Source: Ziziphus jujuba (Eukaryota; Streptophyta; Magnoliopsida; Rosales; Rhamnaceae). From it: 64,000 nucleotides of DNA. Under the pieces are notes generated by a model that worked only from the letters and a program-made list of their open reading frames with translations, made no database searches and had not been told where the DNA came from. Positions 34,515-45,010 of the stretch are shown piece after piece (position 1 is the stretch's first letter; each line of letters opens with the position of its first letter). Made by a program: the position numbers and the translations under genes. Location: the NCBI RefSeq assembly GCF_031755915.1, contig NC_083384.1, positions 29,278,501-29,342,500 of the forward strand. The letters are read 5' to 3'.

Positions 34515-34660
34515 AGATCATCATCCATGGTTTGGAAACTTAGTTTACAACCAATAAAAAGAGATATTGTGTGGTCAATTTTATTTGGAACAACAATGAT
34601 AAAGAAAGCCAAACAGAAGAAGTTGTGATTATTCCCATATGGGTTCTAAAAGCATCTCCA
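34515..34660 (-). pseudogene. TNL exon 5 (C-JID domain) fragment
   Basis: GATCATCATCCATGGTTTGGAAACTTAG, GTCAATTTTATTTGGAACAA, GAAAGCCAAACAGAAGAAG and TTATTCCCATATGGG correspond in order to TNL-2 exon 5 at 29,095-29,225. About 145 bp survive, with indels; neighbouring exons are missing. Confidence 0.85.
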
Positions 34661-35142
34661 ATTGTGAGTGTAGATCGATGTCTATGTGGCATAAAAATTG
34701 ATATCTTTTTAATCTAGACGATATAAATACGTAGTCAATTTTAAAATTATTCTCTATTTATAACATATAAAAATTTTTTTTATAACTATTAATTACTTAT
34801 ATGTATATTATCAGAGTTTTTTATTTTATATTTTTTGAAAAACATTGACTCTTTAAAAAAAAATTTTGCTTTTGAAGAAACTTTATAATATTTAATAAAA
34901 TCTTCAAAAATAAAATGTCACCTTGACAGTGTTTATTTTTTTTCTTACTATATAAGTTTGATAAAGTATTTATGCAGACTCATTGGAATTTTTTTTGAAG
35001 TAACTATCTAATTTTTTGATTTGATAAAAAAAACTTAGAAATATAAAAAGCCATTAAAGATTCTCTAAAATCAATTTTTGGAGCTTTAGGGAAATCACCA
35101 AAATCGTTGCTTTCTCTAAGAGGAAAGGTGGTTCTTTGCACT
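34661..35142. other. Intergenic AT-rich, no gene seen
   Basis: AT-rich with short T and A tracts. No supported exon or element ends. Confidence 0.6.
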
Positions 35143-35323
35143 AGAAAACAGAGGAGATGAAAAAGCAGAATCGGTAAGAAGAAGAAGAATAGGAAAGAGT
35201 AAGTGCATTTGTGAAGGGAAGCGGGAAAAAATAGCATCTCAAGAACAAAGGAGGATTTTAGACGATGTTTTTGAGAGTATCATGCAGTGCCCTGAAGATG
35301 TAGAGATGGACAGATCATCATGA
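35143..35323 (+). pseudogene. Decayed copy of the small gene at 22.9 kb
   Basis: Matches 22,777-23,070 and its flanks (AAAACAGAGGAGATGAAAAAG, CTCAAGAACAAAGGAGG, GAGAGTATCATGCAGTGCCC, TAGAGATGGACAGA, TCATCATGA). Relative to that copy two internal blocks of about 50 bp are missing: the one encoding RVKIVVTKEELEWLMLQ and the one between DVL and ESIM. The missing blocks start and end at short matching strings, as expected for slippage or microhomology deletion. No usable frame remains. Confidence 0.85.
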
Positions 35324-35533
35324 AGCATCAAAACCCAAAAACAAATATTGAGTTTGTAAATTAAATCATGACCCAATTTTTGTAATAATTTTCTTTTCTG
35401 AAAACTTTTTTATTTTTGTGATTTTGTTGTGCTTTGTGTGTGTTTCTTAATGTAGTTCACGAAACATTTGATTTTTTATTCTTATTTTTCTAATATAAGC
35501 AAGACTTGCTATGTTTATATTGCATAGTTATGA

Positions 35534-35896
35534 TGTAACAGCCCAGTCCACCCGCTTGCAATATTGTCCGCTTTAGGCCTAGCCCGCACGGTTTTATCAA
35601 AAAGCGAGGCATACTTTGTTGCTTTGTTCTCCTTTCCAACCGATGTGGAATCTCACAATCCTTCCCCCTTGGGATCTCACAATCCTCCCCCCTTGGGGAT
35701 CAGCGTCCTCGCTGGCACACCGATCCAGATACTGGCTCTGATACCATCTGTAATAGCCCAATCCACCCGCATGCGATATTGTCCGCTTTGGACACAGCCC
35801 GCACGGTTTTGTCAAAACGTGTCACAAGAGAAAGGTATCTACACCCTCTTTTAAGGCATGCTTCGTTCTTCTTTCCAACTGATTTGGAATCTCACA
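35534..35896 (-). mobile_element. TRIM (terminal-repeat retrotransposon in miniature)
   Basis: 363 bp in total. LTR 35,534-35,657 and LTR 35,749-35,896 both start TGTAA(C/T)AGCCCA and end GGAATCTCACA, flanked by the duplication TATGA (35,529-35,533 and 35,897-35,901). The 91-bp interior has CCCCCTTGGG-type repeats, the phrase CAGCGTCCTCGCTGGCACACCG-like seen in many dicot TRIMs, and GGCTCTGATACCA (35,734-35,746), the complement of a tRNA-Met primer site, beside the right LTR. It has no coding capacity, so it depended on a helper element. Confidence 0.92.
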
Positions 35897-36104
35897 TATG
35901 AAATATACTTTTTTATATTTTTATTATAATTAATTATATTTTAAATATATTTTTATGATTTTTAATTATAAATAATAATAAATTCAAATTAATATTTTTT
36001 TTAAAGAAATAATAAAAATATATAAAAATATTAACGGATAGGAACTGATTATATGCACATATATTATGAAAAAAAACAGAATATTGGCCACAATAAATGT
36101 AGTG
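35897..36104. other. AT-rich spacer
   Basis: AT-rich, no gene. Carries the right TATGA duplication of the TRIM. Confidence 0.6.
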
Positions 36105-36384
36105 GCTAAAAGTCTATATTTAGAAAGTAAATGTTTTTAGCTACAACAAAAAGCGTTATTAGGTTCTCGCCAATGATGCTGTAGGTAGAAGTTTCTAACA
36201 ACAGTATATTATGGTTAAAAGTTTTTAACCACACTTTTGGCAACGACAATTTTGATAATTAAATTTAATTATTATGGCTAAAAGCTATTTGTTGTTGCCA
36301 AAAATGATTTTAGCCACAATAATTTATGGTAGCTAAGTTCGATGGCTAATGCTCTCTCTTTTATTATTATTATTACTTGTAGTG
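36105..36384. mobile_element. CACTA-type transposon end (probable)
   Basis: The right edge reads TACTTGTAGTG, which is CACTACAAGTA on the other strand, the usual start of plant CACTA elements. Inward lie repeated GGCTAAAAG and TTAGCCACAA motifs in both orientations (about 36,112, 36,211, 36,275, 36,312 and 36,335), like CACTA subterminal repeats. The opposite end and a 3-bp duplication were not found, so it may be truncated or non-autonomous. Confidence 0.5.
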
Positions 36385-37633
36385 ATATGAAATATTTCTT
36401 ATAGATATATATATATATATTCATAAAATGCTATAGGTTGGGAGAAAAAAAAAAAAAAAAAGGTGATTAGGTTGAAAATTTAATGCAACTTTGCAAATGG
36501 AAGAAAGTCATACTTTTCTATTCACCCAAAAAAAAAAAAAAAAAAAAGTCATACTTTTCTGACGCATATGGTTACCCTTTTTTTTTTTTTTTTTTTTTCC
36601 GGTAAATTACTTTTTTGACTTAAGATTTCCTTCCACATCACAGAGAGAAAAAGTAAAAGCATAAAAATTGATAAGCTGTAGTCTATTCAAGTGATGCACA
36701 TCATTTCATTCCCAAAAAAAAAAAAAATTGCTGATAATTAATTAATTAATTAATTTCTTTTTTTATTTAAAAAAATTTTAAAATTATGTAATAAAGAGTC
36801 TGAAAAGGTTACAAAATTATGGAATATTTAGGCGACCAAGTGAAAGCGAACTGGCCCAAAAAAATCTTCTAGATAATGTACCTTTTCTTCCGTTCAGAAA
36901 AATTCTAAAACCTAATCTGGGTGAAAATTTGAAATTTTTTAGATTTGGACGATTTTTATGATGCAAAAATTGTTGGTCCCAAGAAAAATAAACTTCAACG
37001 TATGGGAAAATATGATAGAAAATATATTCTGCCAAAAAATAAAAAAGTGATTTTGAAATTTCCTATAAAATTAATTTTTATATATTTTTATTAAAAACAA
37101 TAGTTTTTTTTTAAAAATTTTGAAAGCACAAATTAATTAATTATTTAATATTAACTAAAATTTTAAAAAGTAATTTATAAAAAAATTAATTCTCAAAAAA
37201 TCAATTCTTTTTGACTCCTTTTAAATTTCATTTTCTAAACGGATTAATTCTGAATATAAAAAGAAAAAGAATTCCATTGGGATCATCAATTTGGGATGGT
37301 TAGAAGGTAATATCGTCATTTTGTTTCTCATTGCTCTTGTATTGTCTATGTAATAGTGCGCGGCAAACCAACAAAATGAGGCCCTCAGTTTCTTGAAAGT
37401 TGATTATCTTCCAAAACTAGCCGTTGTGCCTCATGGGCTCCTATAAGTTTGCAAGAACTCCATATTTGGCGCTGCAATATAGAGAGCCTTCCATATTGGA
37501 TCAGCAAACTTGTATCACACAAAAGATTTGAGTATTTTGGTATGTCCTTATTTGGCATCCTACCCTGGAGGAATAAGTAGAGACTCTTCTTTCAACATAT
37601 TGGAGATTGTGGGTTTTCCAATCTTATTGTAAG
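36385..37633. other. AT-rich intergenic with homopolymers
   Basis: Contains an (AT)n at about 36,403, poly-A or poly-T tracts at about 36,448, 36,530, 36,580 and 36,717, and an (ATTA)n run at about 36,736. From about 37,377 to 37,450 a short plus-strand stretch (EALSFLKVDYLPKLAVVPHG) has a leucine-rich-repeat feel but ends at a stop and is too short to call. Confidence 0.5.
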
Positions 37634-37737
37634 GATGCCAAAGTAGAAAAGGTGCTGATTGGGATAAGGTTGCTCACATCCCAAATTTGAAATTTTCGCA
37701 GCTTCAGTCTTTCATTGCGTCTTTAGATAATCGAAAG
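37634..37737 (+). other. Candidate exon a of an unidentified gene fragment
   Basis: Bounded by TGTAAG|GATGCC and CGAAAG|GTAACC. One frame is open throughout: SRKGADWDKVAHIPNLKF then SQLQSFIASLDNRK. It reads like real coding sequence (balanced composition, hydrophobic and charged alternation), unlike the surrounding AT-rich DNA. I do not recognise the protein. The next candidate exon lies at 41,026, beyond a solo LTR. Confidence 0.4.
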
Positions 37738-37789
37738 GTAACCTACTCATCAATTAATTTGGTCTTTTACCTATTTATTTGTAATACCC

Positions 37790-40700
37790 CGTCCTGAACC
37801 ATGTCGGAATTTTTGCATATTGACCGAGGTTGACTGTTGACCGTTGAACGAAGGGGTCAAAAGTTGACTTTTAGTTCCGGTTAGAATTCTAGGTTGACTA
37901 AGGTATCGTTACGAAGTACACGTTGGCACAAATTCATAGACTAGTAGCACGTTGAAAACGGAGCTACGGTTTGAAAGTTATGAGCAAAACGAGTTGAGGT
38001 CCAAACTATCCAAGGGGTGCCGGAGTTGACTTTTTATTTATGGGGAAATGAGCTTTGACTCATGCATGGTTGTGAAGTGCTCGTCGATACGAGTTCACAG
38101 ACTAGTGGCACGCTTAAAACGGACATCCGGTTAAAAAGTTATGGACGCGTGAAGTTTGCTGGATACTGTAATATTTTAATGTTTTTGAGTTGATAAACAG
38201 TGAAATACCACGTGTCGTCACCTGATTGGTCCACATGGATGAACAGTATCACCACTGTGGCTTTTATTTGATAAAAATCTCGGGGAAGAGAGAGAAAGAG
38301 AGAGAGGAGAGAGAGAGAGAGAGAAACCGACCGGCCGCCAGATTCCGACCAATTTTCCGGCCGATTCTTGTTACACGCGCTGGCCAGACAGAATCCTCTC
38401 CTCATTTCTTGCCAAACCCCAAAATCTCACGACCGCCGGCCGCCAGACGCGCCCGGATCGAGGCGCCGAAGCTCGGCGGCGATTTTTCCCTCTACCGCCG
38501 GCCACCTCCGTTTGACCCCTTTCCGGCCACACGCGCCAGCCACCCCTCACCACCTCCTCATTTCCGGCCAGCCCACCAAATTTCACGGCCACCGGACCTC
38601 GACGCGCCGGGATCGGAGCTTTTTCAGGCGAGGGGCCGAAAATCTTCAAACCCCGATTTCTCCGCCGTCCGGCCTCCGTTTGCCTCACCACCGGTCCCGT
38701 TGGAATCCTCTCCCCCCGATCTACAAAATCGCCAAAAATCTCAGCCAACAGCCACCGCACGCGCCGCCGCCGATGACGGTTGCCGGTGACCGCGGCAGCT
38801 CGTCGGAAGTTACTGTTCCGGCAAGTACCCAGTCGCACCGCCGGTCCTTATCCACTGTGTTCGACCTCCTGAACCCGAATCCGGCATCCTTTTCCTCCAA
38901 TTCACGATGGTTTGGGAGAATTGAGGAGTTGAAACCGGAAAGCTTTCCGGCGAGATTTCGGCCACCTCGGGTCCGATCACCGGAAAGTAAGACCGAATCC
39001 GTGATCCTCATCACTCAAGCTTCGATTCGGTATATTATTCGACCATGTTGGTTAACGTTTGTGTTTGACCCCCCTCGTACAGGGTATTATTTACCCGAAT
39101 AAAATATTAATTTATTTGACTGTGTGTGAATTGTGTTCTAGGAGCACCGGTGAGTCGTGGAATTGATCCCATGGTGGATCATGGTTTAATTGCGTGCTCC
39201 AGGTGAGTGACCCACCTTTAAAAATATTTTGGGCAATTTATTATATTTATTTGGTGTTTATTTGATATCTGAAATTTATGCTCATGTGGCGTATTTTAAA
39301 TATAATCGGGAAAAATATTATTTTATATATATAATTACCCATTGGTGCTAAATGAAATTTTGGGGTCATTAAGAAATTCCCGATTCTTATTTTATGGTGA
39401 TTAAATGGTATTTATTATGTATGAGCAAAGTATATTTCAGTAATAATCGTACGTGGTTTTAAGTATTATTTTTTGGCATAATTGGTTTGAATATTTTAAG
39501 AAAATTATTTGTTCAAATTGGTCGTTTAATTTTCATAATTATGCCCGTGCTATATTATTTGTTGAACCGCGTGTTGTGAGAAAAATTATTTTTATCCGTT
39601 ATCGATGTTTTCGTACCGGTTTGTTAAATAAAAATATGTGGGATGGTAAGTGTGAAAATTTAATATATTTCCCACGGTAATTTTGGAAAACGGTACGGTT
39701 GGTTTAATAATTATTTTAGACGCATTCACATAGTATTGGTGTTCTGGTATATGTATATGTGGTTCAGCGCACAAGTATTATTATTTCTCCCGTGAGTTGC
39801 CATTTGACCGTGGGCAGGCAAATCTTATATAGTGCACACAGCCGCCCCCCTCCTTCGCTGGGATGATGGTTTCAGTAGCGGTACTGTTAGGACGCCGAAG
39901 TGCCGTTTGCAAGTTTCTCTCTTTAATCTCCCCGCCAGTCGGTGCTCAGGACGCTGGGTATCGGAGGGCATCACTGGTATATGGTGTGGTGCGTCAAGTA
40001 CAATTTTTTTGGATAGAAATTTCAAACCCCAAAGAGTACAAAATTATTTATTATAATTTATTACAGTTTATTTATATTTGGGGTATTTATTTATTTATTT
40101 ATTTGTTGTTTATTAAATTATTTGGTCCCTTGGTTTTCGGGAAGTACGAATACCGGGTTTTGTGAAAATGTTTTAAAAGAGGAACATTTCCAACGGAGTG
40201 AATAGTGAAGGTTTTGAGAGAAATTGTTACCTCAATTGTTTATTTATTTATTTATTTAATTGTTTGGTATTGGTTAATTAAATCCCTTTATTTGGTATAT
40301 TATTAATATTAAAGGTGTACAGTAGATAGGGTCACTCACTGAGATGATTAGCATCTCACGTTTTTAAATTCCGTTCCCCTAGGTTCAGGTTGAGAGACGT
40401 TGATCGTCCGGGGCGAGCCCGACGTCTCAGCTTGTTGCCGAAAGTCCAAGAAGTATTTCTTCCCTTTTTCCTCTTCATCTTGTATTGTTTTCGTATCTGT
40501 CATTGTATAAATTCCACATTTATTTGTATAATGCTCTGTATACTGTATTGGACATGTAGTTGTTCGTTATGCACTGAGTTGCTGTTATATTTTGAAGTGC
40601 TGAAATTTGTGGAATCAATTTGTAGTAATGTGGGAGGAATAAGAGGATGTTTTTAGAAGTGTGTTTTCAGTGCAGGTAATTTTTGGTTAGTCCTACCCTT

Positions 40701-40804
40701 AGGGGAGGTGCTGCCGGATTTTCCTTTGGAAGGTTCGGTGGTATTTCCCTGGGATCAGGGCTTGTCTAGGGTTGCGGGGAGGAATTCTGGACGGGTCCTG
40801 ACAT
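37790..40804. mobile_element. Large solo LTR (about 3.0 kb), probably Ty3/gypsy type
   Basis: Begins TGTAATACCCCGTCC and ends GGACGGGTCCTGACA, with CGTCC/GGACG as terminal inverted bases. Flanks are TTATT on the left (37,785-37,789) and TTATC on the right (40,805-40,809), a one-mismatch 5-bp duplication. The interior holds a (GA)n run (about 38,287-38,325), a GC-rich block (38,330-38,960) and AT-rich arms, as in the long LTRs of some plant gypsy families. No gag-pol and no second LTR are present, so LTR-LTR recombination most likely removed the body. The GC-rich open frames are treated as LTR sequence, not genes. Confidence 0.75.
38287..38325. repeat. (GA)n tract inside the solo LTR
   Basis: Imperfect GAGAGA run immediately before the GC-rich block. 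Confidence 0.9.
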
Positions 40805-41025
40805 TATCACCACTCATTTATGTTATATATTTGTTTCTTATAAAAGTAGTTTCTCTTTTCTTTGGCAGATGATTCTAGATTCTTGTCCTTGTATATTAGA
40901 TAGAATGGCTAATTACAGAAGTCAAATACAATATGTATTTTAGATGGTCACTGCCAATGTTTATGTCCTCCTTCAGAGATTTTTATGCTTGAACAAGTTT
41001 TTGTTTAATTAATGTTATATTGCAG

Positions 41026-41115
41026 GAACTCTCAAGTCAGGAATCAGAATTGAGCCAAAGAACTGGATCTTATTCAAAACTTTTGGACTCTTCAATTATG
41101 AGCATGCATTGAGAG
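41026..41115 (+). other. Candidate exon b of the unidentified gene fragment
   Basis: Acceptor TATATTGCAG and a donor-like GAGAG|GTAATT. Joined in phase to exon a it reads ELSSQESELSQRTGSYSKLL then DSSIMSMH and a TGA inside the exon. Another frame (TLKSGIRIEPKNWILFKTF) is also open, so the true frame is uncertain. It may be the 3' end of a host gene whose intron took in the solo LTR. No family assignment. Confidence 0.35.
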
Positions 41116-41396
41116 GTAATTGTACAATTTCTGCTTTCCTTCCATTAAATTTCTTATATCTATGTACGACTTTAGAACTATGTAACTTGAATCTTGAACT
41201 AGATTGATGGGCTTAGTGTATTTTGTTAATTTTCCATTTGATAAATGCACAAAATAAGTTAAATTTTAATCTCAATAGTGGCAGAGTAGAAATATGGTGG
41301 AGGATCCAAATATTAGCCATTTGATATTTTGTTAGGGGTATACCTAGGTCATTTAGTACGCTTTTTGCGATATCCATTATGAGCATAATGTTCTTT

Positions 41397-41761
41397 GTCT
41401 TCAGAAGTAAACATATTCTGAGGATGTTCTAAATCTTTTAAAAATATGTTTAATATTTTCAATTTGTGAGAAACAGTAAGAGAGATTTTTTAACCCAAAA
41501 AAAAAAAAAAAAAATATCCTAGCTACATGATCATGCTCTCAGAAGCCCCTGCTACCCCTTTTTTTTTCCGTCGTAGTGAAGGCTCTGCTATCTCTCTGTC
41601 TTCAAAAGTATACAAACTTTGAGCATGTCTTAAATCTTTAGAAAAGTATGATTAACCTATAATATTTTCAATTTGAGAGAAAAACTAAAAGATATTTTTT
41701 AACCAAAAGAAAAAAGAAAAACAAAACAAAAAACCATCCTATTTATATGATCATGCTCTTA
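41397..41761. repeat. Imperfect tandem repeat
   Basis: Units 41,397-41,540 and 41,598-41,761 share CTTCA(A)AAGTA, AGCATGT(C)TTAAATCTTT, ATTTTCAATTTG and ATGATCATGCTCT. Divergent copies; non-coding. Confidence 0.8.
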
Positions 41762-42469
41762 ATTGTTCTCTCTTAAAAGGAATAATGGGGTTGAAAGGCT
41801 AAAGAGCCCCTGCTATCTCTCTGTTTTTGGAAATTTGTTAACTTTTACTTATTTATTTATAATGGAATTTATTGAAAGATATTGTGGGATACTCTCGGTG
41901 GAGAAAGGAAAGGAGAGAGGAAAATAAGAACACTTATACAAAATATCTTCATCAATCTCCGTGCCTTATTTGCCACCTAAGTAGTTCTAGAATTCTCTTT
42001 AGAAATGTGCAGCATTAATTGCAACAATTTATCTTGAGCTTTCCTTTCTACACAAGACTGAGTAATACTAGGACATGAAAGAAACAAAAAGGGACACATG
42101 GAATGAAGAAATCTACAATCTGACCACTACCACTTGTTTGAAGTGAAAGGAATGGATGGAAGTTTCTGAATGCATAGCCAAACTATCGGTTGTTGCATCA
42201 TAAAAACTTGATACATTGTTTACAATATCGTTCAATTTGTTTATTATAAGACTTTTCAGTTTATGTATTTAACATGCAATGGCAGAATTTAATCACATAA
42301 TCTATGATCATGTTCTAAAAGATTTATGGCATCTCTCTGCTTGCAAGGAGCCCGGGATACAAAAGAAATTATCTCCTACCTGTCATCGGTCAGCTTGTTC
42401 ATAACTTTTCTCTAATAATCCACCATATAATTCTTTAATTTGGTGATCTATGCATATATGATCAAATAT
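41762..42469. other. Intergenic, no gene seen
   Basis: Mixed sequence downstream of the wax-synthase-like pseudogene. No supported coding sequence beyond short frames. Confidence 0.55.
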
Positions 42470-43246
42470 TGTTTCAAAGAGAAAGCACTCCCAACATTCT
42501 TTCTCACGAACACATGCAGCCCCCGTCGTGTACTCATTAGATGTTGTAACATCAGCGTTACACTTGAGGAGCGGTGGAAAGAAAAGCCAAGACGCCGTAA
42601 CCATATCGAATCCGATGGTCAAACAGCCTTGCTATCAATCTTGGTAACCGGAACTTTCGGGGTCAAAACCTGTTTCAAACAAATCTCAACCACTAAACAA
42701 ACCCCATAAAGGATAGAGAACCAGGTGACCTCCCAAATGGTAAAACATGAGCTCATGCATGATCTCCGACACTGTAAATTTTAACATGATCGCCGGAAGT
42801 GAAAGCCCACTTTCGGCCGGTGACACTGGCCGAGAGCTTTAACGATGGTTCCTTAGACAGCGAGACTGAGGATGTTGCTGACCATGAGGTTCCATCTCCT
42901 TGACCAGAAGTCCTGTGGAGATGTGGCGAGATATGGTTCATCGAACTGCGGCTCCAGCTCAAGCGCCAGAAGAGCTCGACAAAGGGAAGCAATGATGGAA
43001 AGCGAAAAGTAAGAGCTTGAAGTTGGCAAGCCAAGCTATGAATAAAGCTGTGTTGCCTCCAAGATTGGCAGAGGAGAGTTTGAGAGGTAAGAAAAGGAAG
43101 TGAGATATAATTGGTAGTAAGGCAAAGAGTCCAGAACACCTATTGGAACAAACTTAGCTATGGTGTAGCAGTAGCATAGAGATATGAAAACGTAGAGACA
43201 TACGTTGCAGAAGTTGTTTCTCTCTCTCTCTCTCCATTTTCTCCAT
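42470..43246 (-). pseudogene. Wax-synthase-like (long-chain-alcohol O-acyltransferase) pseudogene
   Basis: Start at ATG 43,246 (MEKMERERERNNFCNVCLYV, FISLCYCYTIAKFVPIG). In changing frames it keeps landmark segments of the plant wax synthase family: GNTALFIAWLANFKLLLFAF (about 43,060-43,000), ELEPQFDEPYLATSPQDFW then RRWNLMVSNIL (about 42,950-42,870), SASVTGRKWAF (about 42,835), IMHELMFYHLGG with the family's conserved His (about 42,770), and LTIGFDMVTASWLFFPPL then KCNADV (about 42,625-42,550). Such enzymes make wax esters in the ER membrane. Several frameshifts, stops (for example after SLAV) and deletions against the usual length of about 340 residues leave no function. A CT repeat has expanded inside the first codons. 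No introns, as is normal for this family. Confidence 0.85.
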
Positions 43247-43619
43247 TTTATTAGATCAGCTGGAAAAATGGTTGTTCTTGTATGGTTGTATTATATATAT
43301 ATGAAAATTTAATGTGAGGTATATAGAGCTACTAGCCAGCCGAAGCAGTGGGTTAGTAAGGAGGATAGTTCCAAGTTTGCGTGTCTTGACTTTTGCTTTG
43401 CGTTTTATCAAATGGGTGCATGGCTGCCATCTGGCCAACAACTATAGCCTATAATAAAAGAGCCATGCGTTAAAGTTGTTAAAGTTTTTTCAAAAAATTA
43501 AAAAAATTTCTACTGCTGTTAAAATTTAACAACATGAACCACGGATATATAAAGATTACAGTTAAAATTTCTACTGCATGATGCTATTATAAGTGCTAAA
43601 CTTTTTCAGGTATATTAGC

Positions 43620-43740
43620 ACAGGACCATTGCAAGTGCTATGATGCAGAGCATTTGCACTTTTAATTTGACACATAATCTAAACTACTTGACAATGAACC
43701 AATAAAAATTGCTTACTGAATATATTACAATCCATTTCAC

Positions 43741-43777
<37 letters not shown>

Positions 43778-44523
43778 ATTCCAATTTGAGCAATTTCACC
43801 ATCATTAACAAAACCGGTCTAAATGAAATGAATATACAGAGTTCCACAACATATTTTAGCGAGAAAAATATTAAGGCTCCCAAGTGTTTGGCAGCATGTT
43901 GCAATGTTCTCCATGTATTAACTCAATGGTACTGCTCAGACCTTGTTGAGCTCCAAGCTAACCCATATATCATACTTGGGTGTTTAACTTCTTGGTAGTA
44001 ATCAAGCTAATATTTCAAATACATGCATACTAGATGCAATTGATCATATAATCCATATATTTTGACAAAATGACATTATCCAATTCAAAACCAAATCTAT
44101 GCTGAGTCAGAATCTACTATTTAGCACCTGATGGAAAGAGTATTTGTTATGACAAAGTACAATTCAAAAACACAAAAATGTCCAACCATGCATAAACACA
44201 TTTTGTCAAACACTTCCAACAGAGAATAATAACAAAGTAAGAAATTAAATCAGATAGATAATTATTATACTCAGAATGTTAAGAATGTTCAACAAGATGT
44301 AAAGATTTACTTGACCCATAAAATGCACCATAAACAACTCAGGATCGTAATTCTTATGCAATTCATTCTCTATTTCATTTGATTTCCTCTGCAAATATAT
44401 GTAAAATGGCTCATAGTTATAAAAGAAATTCATATTGATATTATAAAAACAATTGTTGCAATGCCAAAATAAGAAGAAAGACAGGAGGAAGAGAGAACTT
44501 CTCCAAGGCACTGTACCATTCAT
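43620..44523. repeat. TNL-3 downstream flank, paired with 27,220-28,169
   Basis: Shared segments as listed for the TNL-2 flank; contains a poly-A of more than 30 bases at about 43,742-43,775. Non-coding. Confidence 0.85.
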
Positions 44524-44580
44524 TCATTTGAAGCTACGTGCCATGGTGTCTGCATAGCTCACACTCATATTCTTCAAAGC
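44524..44580 (-). other. TNL-3 terminal 3' mini-exon
   Basis: Acceptor AGTTTCAG then GCTTTGAAG; open for ALKNMSVSYADTMARSFK and TGA. The donor AAG|GTAAAT at 44,857 lies 153 nt after the TNL-3 stop. Predicted 3' UTR exon. Confidence 0.55.
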
Positions 44581-45010
44581 CTGAAACTACAAAAGACATG
44601 CCAAATGGTGATGAACGAAGTTCATCAATATATACATGAAAAGTCCATCAAAATACTTTTCATGTCAATTTTTTCCCCCTCTATGTCTATCATTTCAAAC
44701 AAAAGACAAAATTTTCCTTAAGAAATTACCCTACAATTTGTAAACTTATTAGTTTATATATTAGTACCATCAAAATATTACAAAACGCATGTTGTAAACA
44801 GAGTATACTAACTCATACAAATTAAATTTACCGAAAAAACAAAGTAAATGGATTTACCTTAGGAGACAAATATTTGATTTTCTTGTTCATATACATCAGT
44901 GCCAATAATGATTTCATAATTAGCTGCAAAGCATTTCTCGAAGTTGTAGCACAAAATTGTTCTGTTTTTTTCGTTCCTCAACATCCAATTGCTCTGCATC
45001 TTCTAAACGG

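Noticed and set aside
37377..37450. Short leucine-rich stretch suggesting a CC-type NLR end
   Set aside because: Only about 20 residues before a stop, no flanking LRRs; too short to separate from chance.
38226..39102. Long GC-rich open frames on both strands
   Set aside because: They lie inside the solo LTR, overlap each other in several frames, are P/R/S-rich low complexity and show no domain.
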